Shown here: positions 50,221 to 62,501 of the stretch, piece after piece | Layout of the letters: each line of letters opens with the position of its first letter | Numbering within the stretch: position 1 is the first letter of the stretch | From: Auanema rhodensis | Lineage: Eukaryota; Nematoda; Chromadorea; Rhabditida; Rhabditidae | Reading direction: 5' to 3' | Assembly: GCA_964057225.1 (NCBI GenBank) | Contig: OZ059899.1 | Coordinates: 13,706,001-13,770,000 of the forward strand | Length of the DNA: 64,000 nt | Translations under genes and position numbers: made by a program | The notes under the pieces: model-generated | Databases searched by the model: none | Told to the model about the DNA's origin: nothing | What the model saw: the letters and a program-made list of their open reading frames with translations, nothing else

Positions 50221-53200
50221 CAACTCTTTCTCTCTATATATAGCTCTCTCTCTCTCCAACTCTCTCTCTCTCTTTATGTCATTTTTACTATATACATTAG
50301 ATTTTGATTCATATATTCAACTGTTCAAATAAATCTCTAATAATATGTCAAATTGTCTCTTTTCTCTTCTTGAATGAACAAATATACATATAAATCTATA
50401 TTTTAATTGACAAAATGAATAAATTTGATTCTATATGTGTATAGTTAAGAATAATATTTCTAATAGATTATCTTCTTACCTGAAGATTCTCAGCCTTGAC
50501 TCTGGTGGAGGTGTTTCTTGGGGAACCGAAGTTGGTCATGAGCCTTTGGGAGTCTCCCTTGTTCCATCCAGCCTGACTTGGGATAATACCTAAAGAAGGA
50601 ATAAATAATAATAATAATATTTATTATTATAATTATGTTTTTTCTAAATATTCTCTGCAATATACGAAACTGAAGATTTCAAGTTGAATCAAAGTGTAAA
50701 GACAAACAATCTGCTGCTGAGGTGTTTCTTCAACTCAAATTTGCTGATTGTTCAGAGTTATCTCGAATTTCCAAAAAAAAAAGTTTCCACTCTTCTTCTT
50801 TTAACTTCATACATAGTTTGGAGAGTATATCTTACCGTCAGTCTGTCTAAGCTGAGCCAAAGTCCATCGTCCGACTCTCTTGGGCTGGCCCTGGCCAGTG
50901 ACCTTAGTCTCCATGGTTGCGTTGGGTTGAACATCCTCTGAAATCATTAAAATTAATTAAAAATAACTAATTAATATAAGAAATATTCGTAAAAATTAGT
51001 AATTTTTTATCAAAAAAAGAATTGTCTACATAGATGGCCATCACAATTTACACAGACATATTTGACTTTTTGTTGTTAAAATTAGAAAAAATAGGCTGAA
51101 TGAGAGATACAACACACGAATAGCATAGCTATTAACGTATTTATAACAAAAAAACATAAAATTATCTCAAATATGTTAAATATATGAACATATAGTTAAC
51201 TTACTGTCTGATATTATAACCTATATATCCTTAAACCGGATTCTTTTTAAGATTTTTCAGATGTTTCGAAGTGCTATGATCACAAACCTTCGTAGTAATA
51301 CTGTGGACGACAAACCTCCGGAAGTTGGAACTTCTGAGATGTTTGTTTGACTGACGGCACAGCCAACTTAGGCTGAGAGCCAGTCAATTCAGGATAATTA
51401 CCATATCCGGATGGCGTATTGCTAGCAGGAGCAGCAACGAATTGCAAATAGTTTGCTGGCACTTGGTTCCGAGAATGTTGAGGTGAAGGTACAGCTGATA
51501 CCGGTGCTGATGATCGTACTGGAGGCTCTGGTGCTGTTGGTGAAGGCTGATGGTGAGACTGTTGGTGGTTATTCGTCTTTGAAGCTGGATGTGTCGTGGG
51601 CTGTTCCAGATGTACCGGAATTTCACGGACTATTCCTCCATTTTCGGATGATTTGTATGGAGAGAAAGCTGATGCATCTGCATTCTGATGATAGTTCTGA
51701 GAAGACGGATGTGATTGATCATCTGAAGTCACACTGTAGCTATTGGATGATGCTGTTGATGAAGCAATGGATGCATCACGTCTACGATTCTCAGAGAGAA
51801 ATCGTGGAACGATGCTGGAACGTGGAGTGCTGGCTGGAGTCTGAACGATGCCAGACGAAGCGTTGTTAGATGAATCGCGAATACGTTGAAGAGCATCCTC
51901 CTGACGAGGAGATAATGGATAATTGGGCTGTTTGGAGAAAGCTGTTGGATAGTAATACGATGGGAATGAGCCTTGAATCACATATTTCTCATTAGATTGT
52001 TGAACAGTTTGAGAAGAAGTATAGCTAAGCATATCTCGTTCGTTGAAAATTGAAGTTTCAATTTGAATCAGGAGGAATTGCAGTACAAGTAGAAATGAAT
52101 GATACTCCAATAGCTTATTTAAAGCTTATAGGTAATTCAATTAGACAGTCAAGCCTCGTAGAGCACAGATGACAATCAGAGTCTGTGAGTAACAAGCCGA
52201 CACACAAGACGAATGAGCCACACACACAGACAGACACAGAAGCCGATGAACGAAGGGCACGAACGGAACGACAACTGAATCTACTGAAGGCAGAAGGAAT
52301 TACAAGCAGACAGTTAGATACATATAGAAGACACAAAGAATACATTGACACAGAAAAACTAACGAAACGAACGAAGACCAGAACAGCGTATATACACAGA
52401 AGAAGACGTACGAAGTACATGAAAGACGATGACATATTTAAGAAGAAACACAACTGATACTTCTTCAAATTTGAAGAAAAAGGGTTTTTTACTTTGAAAA
52501 TTAAAGTGGAAAACTGAGAAATTAAGAAAACTTGAAGATAGAATTGTCAAGAGTTTATGAACATTATCAGCATCTAGGAAACTGCTAGTAAGAATTGAAA
52601 AACAGAGGATGGTTTGTATTAAGAAAGAGACATCTTCCACTTCTCTCTTGCATCCTCTTTGAGAGGCGGAGTAAGAGAGTTGAAATAAAATTTATTTCTT
52701 TTCTCATATTTCTCTTCATTTGAACTAATATTTCATCTTTATTTTCTCTCAAAAGTAGTCAATTTCGGAAGAAAAAAAAGAAAAAAAGAAAGATTTTCTC
52801 GTCTTGTTCTCGTTTGGTAGAGGTACGTGGGTATAGTTGACAGTAAGGCTTTGACGACCTTCTGACGAGAAATGATTGTGAGAGTTTGTGTGTAGGTGGA
52901 GCTTATAGATAGCTTATACACCAAGGAAAAGACCGGAAGACGAGCATAACGAGAGGTCGAACATCATCAGCTAAGACCGTTGCGGTTATTGGTATAGAAT
53001 ATTGAATTGAAGTGATAGTGTTTTCTGAGAGACAATTTGACAGGAAACTAGAAGAGAGAGAGAGAAAGCGAGAGACAGAGAGAGAGAGGGAGAGAGAGAG
53101 TGAAGCGGAATAGTTCGCGCAATCATATGCCAGAAGCAAGACAGCGCAATATCGAGGAGCAACCTTTCAGATGTGAAGTTTGTAGAGAGAGTGAGCTACG

Positions 53201-54863
53201 CGATATCTGCGAGAAGAGGTTCTGGCGAAGAGCTTGTGCTTACGGACGATGAATAGATGGATGGAAGGACACGGCGAAATGTCCTGATTGTCAACTGTCA
53301 ATCTTTCTTATTCATTTGAACTCGATTATGATCAATTCTCTTTTAAGATTAGACTTCATACCCTCAGGATTCATTCATCTGAACATAGTTCTTCCTGCTT
53401 TACTCGCTCTCTCTCTTTCTCTCTTTCTATCTCTCTATCTATTCTTCCTCAAATCCTTTGTCTTGTAATCATCATCACATGTGATGTAAACTATAAAGAT
53501 TCGTAAGCTTGAGAGAAGAAAACCAGGTAAGATGTATATATCGTTGATGAAATAGTATAGAAAATGAAGAGAGTTTTGAGACAAAAAGAGAGATTCTTCG
53601 TCATCTGTTTACAAGAAATTTGGGAGATGCGACAACCAGGCGAGTTGATTAAGATAATGAGTAAGGAAAGAAACAAATTCTTTTTTTTCTGTTTGATCAC
53701 CACACCTTCTTGGTTTGCTCTTTGTTTCTCTATTTCCCTCATTTCTCCCTCTTTACTACTTTACTAGTATTACTCTCTCTAGCTCCCTCTTTCTCTCTCT
53801 CTCTCTCTCTCTCTCTTGAATCAGATTTAAAAAAAAGAAAGATGTTTTTCAGTACTCTATGAGTATATTGTTCTAAAAACAAATCGAAAGTTCTTCAATT
53901 TACAAGTAAAAAAACATTTTTTTTCTGTAAAGCATAAGGTCAAATATCTTGAAAATAGGTCGTTCATGTATTCTGTTGTTTAAAAATAAGAATTGGGAAA
54001 GAAGCAAAAGTATTTTGTTGGACTTTCCATGATTTCTGAATGGTTGATCATCTTATCAGTAAGATCTGTATTAGTAGAAAAGCAGACCCAGAAGTTGGGT
54101 GTTGATGATTCGTCTGCTTATTTCCTAACTTTTGGTTTTATTTTTGCTTCCTAAACATCGTCTTCCCTCTCCTCTTTCCCTCTTTTATTCTTTGGAAGAT
54201 ATTCTCATACACAAACAGGATGGATGAATCCACAGATCCACACCAAATTTCTTTTTTTTTGTGTTCAAACTAAGGTTTAAAGCTCATGCTTGGTCTGAGA
54301 GCTATGCGATAAAATACATCGAAACAACTATAAGGCCAATGGCAACAGACGTTAAATAAATGAAAAAGAAAGGAGAAAAACTAATGATATAAGATGAAGA
54401 GAGAGAGAGACAGAGGGAGATATAGAGAGAGAGAGAGAGAGAACGGCAGATTACTTTACACAGAAGAAGAAGAAGGGGGAGGAGGAGGAGAAGTCAGTGA
54501 GTCGTTGGCTGAAATACAACAGAAGACAGCTAAAAGACAATTGGTACTGCTTATTTACATCAGTTGCTTCTTGATCATATCTATATATCTCTCTTTTACT
54601 TTCTGATTTTTTTTTAAAAACATACCAAATTTGATTTTTTTTGAAGAAAAAATGGAATGAAAGAGATTAAGAAGAGAGTGATATGAAGAGAAATTAGTTA
54701 AAAAGGTAATTGTTATACGTATAAATAACAAGAAAACAACATAAAAATATCAAAATTGATAACATTGGACAATGGATGACCATATTCGATTAAATATTTG
54801 TAAAAACATATGAAAAAATTGAAACATACCAACGGCGGCAGGGGTATCCTCGGTTGGTGGCAT
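47978..54863 (-). CDS. unc-87: UNC-87 calponin-related actin-bundling protein (short-start isoform span)
   Basis: UNC-87 maintains thin filaments in nematode body-wall muscle. The distal first exon encodes MPPTEDTPAAV and joins EDVQPNATMETKVTGQGQPK, then RVGRWTLAQLRQTDG. Seven CLIK-23 repeats follow, one per exon or half-exon: AGWNKGDSQRLMTNFGSPR, SGTNKYSSQRGMTGFGAPR, AGTNKYDSQKGMVGFGTAR, SGTNKFASQKGMMGFGTAR, GSNKYASQRGMTGFGQPR, SGTNRFASQQGMTGFGTCR and AGWNKGDSQKQMTSFGASR. The C-terminus is DVKGKHLKRIWELEYPEEAE then VRNYK. Seven repeats is the known number for UNC-87. CATTTCAG abuts the distal ATG. A GTGAGA directly after the EEAE codons could act as a donor for another 3' end. Many introns carry GA/CT arrays. 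Confidence 0.92.
50170..50217. repeat. (CT)n microsatellite in an unc-87 intron
   Basis: About 48 nt of CT repeat, with further CT runs to 50275. It lies between the exons for the first and second CLIK repeats. Confidence 0.9.
51288..52032 (-). CDS. unc-87: Alternative long first exon of unc-87
   Basis: A 745-nt open exon starts at ATG 52032 (MLSYTSSQTVQQSNEKYVIQ) and ends TAC GAA G/GTTTGTG. Its phase-1 donor matches the acceptor used by the distal exon, so it joins the same EDVQPNATMET exon. It encodes about 248 residues rich in Ser, Pro, Gln and Asn (PASTPRSSIVPRFLSENRRR, SYSVTSDDQSHPSSQNYHQN) with no recognised domain. The frame stays open upstream to 52110, so a slightly longer start is possible. 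C. elegans unc-87 also has a long N-terminal isoform, to my knowledge. Confidence 0.75.
53771..53816. repeat. (CT)n microsatellite
   Basis: CT array in the long unc-87 intron between the two alternative first exons. Confidence 0.85.
54393..54441. repeat. (GA)n microsatellite
   Basis: GA-rich array just downstream of the distal unc-87 first exon (in transcript direction). Confidence 0.85.
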
Positions 54864-57800
54864 CTGAAATGGAAATTGCGTTTAGAGGGAGTACGGTAGT
54901 TTGATATATGGTATACGGTATGAGCATGAAGGTGTTTTGATTGAAAAATCAAAAGTTTATATGAGTAAAATGAAAATGCTGAAGTTTTAAATACTATTGT
55001 TTGGTGTACTGAGGAAATGAACTTGAAAAATGCTAAGAATAGGTTGTAAGTTGGGTGACAAAGATGAGGTAAACAAGTTTAAGAGAAGTACAGATTATTA
55101 GCTCCTGTAATACGATTAGAGCTTATGTTTAGATGAATGAATATTTGGAGAATAAATGATAGTTAAAGAGAAGAATTTATATTGAAATATGATCTATGTG
55201 AGAGAATATTAACTATATGTTGTGATATAACTTGTAAATAAACCTGTTATAGTTGGGGATGAGAGGATAGGGCCATTAAGCTTAAGTTGGTAATCATATA
55301 CAGCTTGGCGCTTAGTTAGAAAAATTAAAGTTATCAAATTGAGATTGTAAGTCGTCTAAAAGCTACTTTGTGATGAAATGAAACTGAAAGCATGGCAGCC
55401 GATAGGTGGGAAGTTAGCCAGAAGGAGGGGAGGAGAGGCATTACAACGGGCAAATGCCCACAGGGCTCCCCTAAGAATAGACGGCGCCCACTCATATCAT
55501 AAAGATTATATAAAATTAAGAGAGTAAGTAAAATGATTAGAGAAAAAAAGAGAAAAAAAGTTTGAAAGACGGTTAGATGGGAAGTAGAATAGTGTGGATT
55601 GAAGGTATGGAGATAAGAGGATAAGAAGAAGAGTCAAGGTATTGAAAGCAATAACACAAGACATAGAGAGATAAAGAGAGTGAGAATAAGAGTGAAAGAG
55701 GAAGATAAAGGCAGTAAGGCTTGAAGAGATAAAGAGAGAAAGAGAGAGGGAGGGAGGGAGGGCATTTTGTACGAAAAGAGCTGGATGATAGAAGGAAAAA
55801 GTAAGAAAATTCTTTTGTTCTTCATCTAATCATCCAGATGACTTTTCAGAGTTTTAACTAATATTTCTCTTGAAAAATAAAATATTTTGAAGGAAGAAAT
55901 AGAAAATGAAGATATAAATTGATGTATTGAGAGTAATATCTTGAGATTTCTCTCTCTCTCTTTCTCTCTCTCTCTCTTGCTCTCTCTCTCTTATACCTTT
56001 TACAATCTATTATCCAACTAGTAATGATTATGAAATCTTATGTTATATCTTTAATAATCAAAACATATACGATTATCATAAAGTTTATTTATAATAAACT
56101 TGAATAAAACTTCTTTTCAACTTTTATTCAAAACTTAACACGCAAAAGTAGAAGCATATTGACAGAAGTACGAATATTTTTTTTTGAATTTTCAATGTAA
56201 AATACTCGATTATCGATTGATTTGTTTATCATTTCGTGAACATCTGTCTACAGATTCTCTCTCTCTCTCTCTCTCTCTATCGTTTCTTGAACCATTTTCC
56301 TTTTATTTTTTCAAACAGAAGAAGGAGGGTAAGAAGGAGGGGCAAAGACAGATAAACCAACAACTGCCAGCATCATCTTGAGCAAGCTAATACTTGAAGA
56401 ATGCAAAAAACGAGAAATGTATGGAATATTATAAGCAAAGTTGTTTTTTCTTTTTCAATTCATTTCTCAATCTTTCAGTTCTTCCAGATAATTTCTCGAA
56501 AATTTTCTTTTTTTTTATAAAAAAAAAACAAAAACCTTTGTCGTTGTTGATTAGATGATCAAAAAACAAATGACATATGTTTGATTAGGAAATATCATTA
56601 ATTGATTCAAATAATTTGAAAATTTCGTTTGAAAAATTTAAAATTTAAAATAAAAATTTGTTTTTCATGATATTTGAGTAGAGCTAGTTTGTATAGTTGC
56701 TGAGTTCGTAACACATATGAGCTTACTGCATATGAGAAAAAGACTAAAATTTCTCAAATTACAATAGAATTATTGAATTTTTCTAAAAAAAAATAATTTA
56801 AATCAAAAAATATTTATTAAATAATAATAATAATAATAATTAATAATATAAGAAGAGATGAAGTGGTTGTTGATCCGTGTTCATCCTTTGGATGATTAAG
56901 CTCTTCTTCTACTACATGTTGCTAAAAGTACAAATTGCTTGAATGCAGATGAAGATGGTGAATTTCTCTGAAAAAATAAAATATTTTAAGAAAATAAAAA
57001 AATAAAAATCATTGTAAAGCATATGGTTAAATGATTGAAAGAGTTAAGCATGGTAAAGAGTTTGAATGAATGAGTGAAGAGAAGAGGTTTGAAAGCAGGC
57101 AAAGGGAGATATTAGTCTTCAATATAGTTTAGATCATCCATCCATCAGTTTGTCGAATTGATGTGAAAAAGATTTTTGCAGACAAGTTTAATAGCACGAA
57201 TAGAGAAGAGAAGGTAGGTGGGCGAAAAGAAAAAAAAAGAATAAAATGAACGACAACAATCATTTTTAAATAGTTAAGAGAGAGAGAGAGGGAGAGAGAT
57301 TGAGAGAGAGAGAGGGGAAGGGAGAGAGAGAGAAAAAGATTAAGAGGTTATGAAGGTAAAATATATATTCGTTGATGAAGTGAAGCAGATAATCAGAAAG
57401 AGCAGGAGAGAACAGCAATTCATTTCTCTGATATTGTTCAATTGGCACTGAAGAAGTTAGTATACGAAACCGGATGTGATAAGATAAAAATCAGTGAAAA
57501 TGTGATAAATATTGAGAGAGAGATAGAGAGAGAAAGGAAGAGACAGAGAGAGAGATATTTGACCAAAAAAATAAAAAAAATATTTTTTTGTATTGGATGA
57601 ATGGCAGCCGCCAGCATAGGTTAGCAGCTACCGCCAAAGTCGATAACGGCGGTCACGACGACAACGACAGTGCTGAGGATCGAAACTTAATGAATCTATC
57701 TCACTAATCCTCGAAAATCAGTGTCCAGAGATGAATCAGAGATTAAACATTTGTAGAAAAGATGAGAATGGATAAGGGATGTGAGGAAAGGTTGGGAGGA

Positions 57801-58170
57801 AGATACAAAGGTAAATTTCATTTTGACAAATTGAAAATGTTCAAAAATCAGAAATATACGAGGCAAAGTATATATGATAAGTAGTAATATTAAAAAACTA
57901 AGTTTAAAGTTTGATTATGCTGAAAAACTTGTAGCGTAAGCTTTCAAGATAAGTTTTCTTCTATTTTTTCAAAGAATATTGTCTGAAAGTGGTGATGAAA
58001 ATGAAGGAAAAATCATCATAGTTACAGTTATATCAATAGAATCTTAAGGTGATCCGTGAGTACGATAACCTGTTTAATATGGATTTGCAGATGCTTATCG
58101 TAGTGCGTTCTGAAGGAAATTCAGTCGATTGAATCCATAGAGCCACGTTCAGTTGACCACCACAGGTAAA
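54864..58170. other. Intergenic region upstream of unc-87
   Basis: 3.3 kb between the distal unc-87 start and a divergent gene. It contains GA/CT arrays at 55733-55762, 55949-55993, 56255-56279 and 57513-57556. A small GC-rich island lies near 55445-55490, and an ACCGCC...GGCGGT inverted repeat at 57630-57653. No coding exon was recognised. Confidence 0.55.
57274..57333. repeat. (GA)n microsatellite
   Basis: About 60 nt of imperfect GA array with GGG interruptions upstream of unc-87. Confidence 0.85.
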
Positions 58171-59503
58171 ATGCAAAATTCAAAAGAAAATCCAACAACT
58201 TTGCCTGAAAGTAAAAAGGTAATTTCTTGAAAACGTCTCTTTTCCGAGAAACTTGATCAAGTTGCTTTCATTTCAGGATGTAATTTATTTCTTTTTACTC
58301 AATGTAGCATCAGCTTTCATGTTATCAGCAGCACATAATGTTTTACATTTTGTATTAGACTTTCATACAACTCTTATTCATTTTCTTCATTATTTCTTTA
58401 CATTTCTCTTTATGTTATTACTATATAAGGTTGGATGTATTCCAAAAACTAAGTTGCAATATCAGGTTGTTATCAAACTTATATCTCATTTGCAACTTTA
58501 TTTTTCAATTTTAGAACTTATATGTTCCTGTTGGATTAAAGGTATTAGAAGTATTTCTATCTTCTATCGTTCATTCACAAAATCGTACTGGAGCACTGTA
58601 TACGATGAGGTTCGATCACATCATCAGCTTAAAGCTTTACTTTTCTCATCTTAAAAGCATTTTTTAAGAATTTTCGATTTTGTCTTCACATTGACCATTT
58701 GCTTATGTGCTCAACGATATGTTCCATCCAGACTTAATGGACATCCAAAATCTTCACTATTGGTTAGTTTCTTCTTGAACTTATGGACATGTATGTATAT
58801 GAAGTAGTTGTTAACTTCAGATTCCATTGGGATTTGCTGTATCATTAGCTTGGCTTGAATTTGGTCAAATGGAATATACATCACTCAGTCTATTCTGCTC
58901 ACCAGCATTGGCGTTTGTTCGAGCATTGTCCATTTTAAGCATTCAAAGAGCTCATATTCATATGTATCAAGGTGCTACAATCTGGAACAATTCCGTTTTT
59001 TGACTTGAAAATTCAAATTTTCCACAAAAAAAAGCTTAAAATTCCAGTTTCAGGACATGTTGAGCAATTTTGTTTATACTATTCCGGATTAGTTACTGCT
59101 GCTCTGTCTATTCCAGCTATAATCTCTTATGCTTCATCTCAAGTTGAAGTTACAGCAAGTTGGGAATCTATCGATTATGTAAAACTATAAATCAAATTAA
59201 ACAACTTAACAACTCAATTTCCAGGTTTTGATGGGATTATCATTCATGTTCATGTCATCCAATGTATATTCTGAATTCTGGCTCATACTAAACCTAAATC
59301 CTAGAGCATTTGCAACCTTAGAGCATACGAAATATCTCGGAGCATCTGTAATTATTTTCTTTCCAACTATTATTTGATGAAAATTATTTTTATTTAAGAT
59401 TGCTCAATGGATTATTCAGAATATGGCACATCCATGTATATTAGCTTTAGCCGGAAAACTAGTAGCAATAGCTTCATTGTTCCGTATTGCTACCCGGCTA
59501 TAA
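58171..59503 (+). CDS. Multi-pass membrane protein, nucleotide-sugar-transporter-like (DMT superfamily)
   Basis: Spliced exons begin MQNSKENPTTLPESKK and then give a chain of hydrophobic helices: VIYFFLLNVASAFMLSAAHN, LHYFFTFLFMLLLYKVGC, NRTGALYTMRIFDFVFTLTI, PLGFAVSLAWLEFGQMEY, CLYYSGLVTAALSIPAIISY and LMGLSFMFMSSNVYSEFWLI, ending KLVAIASLFRIATRL. Two similar halves totalling nine or ten helices and the overall length (about 300-310 residues) fit drug/metabolite transporters such as the SLC35/TMEM241 group. The substrate is unknown. The acceptor before the IFDF exon was chosen to avoid an in-frame stop. CCACCACAG ends four bases before the ATG. It converges on the coiled-coil gene with 106 nt between stops. 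Confidence 0.65.
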
Positions 59504-59609
59504 CTTTAGGTAAATTCTCATTACAATTGCAATTAACATCAAAATCAAACAATGATCTACATCTTTTTTTATTTTTTCAAGAAACAGATGACTGAAAACA
59601 CAGTTGAAT

Positions 59610-62501
59610 TCATGCTTCTTGTGAATTTCGGCTTTCTTTTTTCGATTTACTTGCACCCTTCTGTTGTCGCATTCGAAGTTTTTCCTAAACATAATATTTG
59701 CATAACTTGACCAGCCGTTATCTTTCAAACCTTAAGAGCTATAGCTTGTTTCTCTCTCTGCAGGTTATTCCGTTTCTCAAATTGTTTTTTAGCGGATTCA
59801 TGCTCGGATAGCTTCTGCTTCACATCGCCTTCAAGCATTTTGTTGAGCATTTTTTATGCAAAAGAAAACAACAAAAAATTGATACCAAATAAGGCTTCCT
59901 TGCTGGGTATTGGTGCTAACTTTCCTAATGGAATAGCTTGTCCATTGTCATTTCCATGAGTTAATATATCCTTTAAGCACACACACAACATACGAAATAC
60001 GAAAAAATGATGCAAAATACCGAAACTTGAGTTTTCTCGACATTATCCATCTCACGTAAAGCTTTCTCTTCCAGTTCTTTTAATTCTTTTTCCAATTCAT
60101 CATCATCCACATCATCATACTCAATAACAACATCTTTTCCAAGATCTTGCCTAGCCTTAAAAGAGACAAAAACAACGACAATTAAAATTTTTTTGTTTGT
60201 TTTCAATGCTCTGAGAATAGATTTTTAAAAATAATTTTTACCTGTTTTTTCAAGATATTCAGGCGTTCTTCACGTAATGCTTTTTGCTTTTTAATTACCT
60301 AATTAAAGAAATTATTACAATTTGATAATTCTTTCCAAAAACTTACAGCATTATTAGCTTGATCTAAATCTTTGCGAATAGTATCATTAATCACTTTATC
60401 AAACCATTGTATTAATGATGCAACTTTTTGTTGTGTTTCTTTAAAAACTTTTAAAGCCTAAACTTATGAATTTTATATAATTTTTTATATAAATTATAAT
60501 ATAAAATTATAAAATATAATATAATAATCTTACAGAATTCATTAAATTATCATCTTGCACATTCTTAAAAGCTTTTGATACCGTCTCTTCCATTAATGTT
60601 ATTTCGGATTCAGTAGCATATGGAAAATCAACCTTAAAAATAAAATAAAAATGATTCTTTTTTCTTATTTATTATAAATAAATAAATAAAAAAAAAGAAA
60701 TAAATAATTATATTTATATTAAAAAACAACTATTTTTCATTAATTTTTACTTTGTTTAGATACATGCGACATGATTGCACATTCTGCGTTGCAGCTATGA
60801 AGTTGTTTCTTGCCTCAGCTGCAGCAAAATATCGTCCGCGTTGATTTCTAAAATTATATTATTTTCTAATAATAATATTTTTTTTATTATTATATTATTC
60901 ATTTATTATATAAGAAAGAGAGAAGGATATATTAATATTAATATTAATATATATAATTAGCATATTACAATTTTATGCAAATTGCATACACGTCATATAC
61001 GTCATTTTAAATGAAAAGCAAAGCAAAGAGCGGTTGTATTTCAATTTTTTTAAAGTATAATTATATATTTAAATTTATTATATTATATTATTATTCTTAT
61101 TATTATTATTTTTCAAAAAATATATAAATACAAACTCTTTTTCAATTGCTTTAGCATCAATCCAACGATTTATACCAAATGTTATTTGAGTTAAAGAATG
61201 TACAAGCAATACTCGACCATTAGCCCATTTGAACATGGCCAATGAAACACGTTGTTGCCAATCCAACATATCATCAACCTTTAAGTATATGTATAAACTT
61301 TTATAATATATAGTAATTATATAGTATAGTTAAGAGTTTATTACTTACTTCACCTTCAAGAACATTTTCTTTTTCTGACGCATAATCAGATCCAACAATG
61401 CTGGCTATAATTTCCAACATTAATTCTTCAAATTAAAGAAATTAATAGATAATTATACCTAATAGCTTATCTTGTTGATCATATAATCCATATAAAGTAT
61501 CTGTTTGTTTTTTATATATTTCAGTAATCTTAAGAGAATGTTGATGATTAATTTTAGCTTGTTGAAGTTCCTATAATAGTAAAAAAAATATTTTATATTA
61601 TAAATTATAAATAATAATCATACAGTTTCTGATTTTTCTTGTTTTTCAATAGCTTTCATGTATTCAGATTTTTCTTTAGCATATCGTTCATCCCATGTAC
61701 CCTATAGTATAGTATATATAAATATAAATATATAATTACTATAGTTATAAAATAGAAAAAAGAAATTTATGTTAATTTGAAAAACAAAAAAAAAGAAAAA
61801 CTAACTTGATTCTTCAAATAATCTTTGATTGACGGCTGCTCAATATTAGCTAAATCATATTTCTCTCGTTCACTTAAACAAACAAATTAAATTCAAATTA
61901 ATCAACTATTAAAAGAAGAATAATAATAAAAAAAAAGGAAAATCATTACGTTTGTTTACGAAGTTCTTTCAAAACAGCTTCAAGTTGTTCAACTGAATTC
62001 TTCAAATCATCCGATTTGATTGTCTGCGCTTCGTACTTCTTGATCACATTCTTCCGTTCTAATCGATGAACAGCCTTTTCCAAATTCACATAATCCTTCA
62101 ACATATGATTATGAATTAATTATATAATTTTTATAATTATACTTGAATAACACCTTCTGTTAAAACTATTTTATCAACTTTGTGATTTTTCTTTTCATCT
62201 TGATTATCCCGCCGTGAAAGTGGCAAGTTGTCTTCGTTTGGCATTATCATTGGACTAACTTTTGTGATTTTTTTGCCTTGAAAATTCTCAAATATTAAGT
62301 AATTTCAAGTGTTTTCAACTTTTTTTATTTTTCGAATCATCTGAATTATCTTCTGAATTATTAGAATTAGGTACACTCTCGGCCCATTTGTCAGAATCCT
62401 CCTAAAGAATTAGAAAATTTTCACAAAACAAAATGATTACTAACCGCTTTTGAATCTTTTCCACTTGATTGATTAAATACTTTTGATGGAGATGATCCCA
62501 T
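59610..62501 (-). CDS. Large coiled-coil protein with probable N-myristoylation; family not recognised
   Basis: The start MGSSPSKVFNQSSGKDSKA has glycine at position 2 and serine at 6, a good N-myristoylation signal. An acidic Asn/Ser segment follows (EDSDKWAESVPNSNNSED). The rest, of the order of 550 residues in more than ten exons, is mostly helical and charged: VNLEKAVHRLERKNVIKKYE, LKNSVEQLEAVLKELRKQTE, EYMKAIEKQEKSETELQQAK and KQTDTLYGLYDQQDKLLASI. A less charged conserved-looking core reads DWQQRVSLAMFKWANGRVLL, then VHSLTQITFGINRWIDAKAI. An acidic EYDDVDDDELEKELKELEEK and a basic tail (KGASKSKKESRNSQEA) close it. The pattern suggests a membrane-tethered, BAR-like or dimeric coiled-coil protein. 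I do not recognise the family and assign no function. Confidence 0.75.
60974..60988. promoter_or_regulatory. Octamer palindrome in an unusually long intron
   Basis: TATGCAAATTGCATA (overlapping ATGCAAAT octamers on both strands) is followed within 20 nt by two ACGTCAT half-CREs. It lies in a roughly 280-nt intron of the coiled-coil gene, where most introns are about 50-80 nt. A regulatory role is inferred. Confidence 0.3.

Noticed and set aside
52115-52468. 117-codon minus-strand ORF with Cys/Val/Leu runs upstream of the long unc-87 exon
   Set aside because: No splice phase to the next exon and low-complexity hydrophobic composition; probably 5' UTR or intron.
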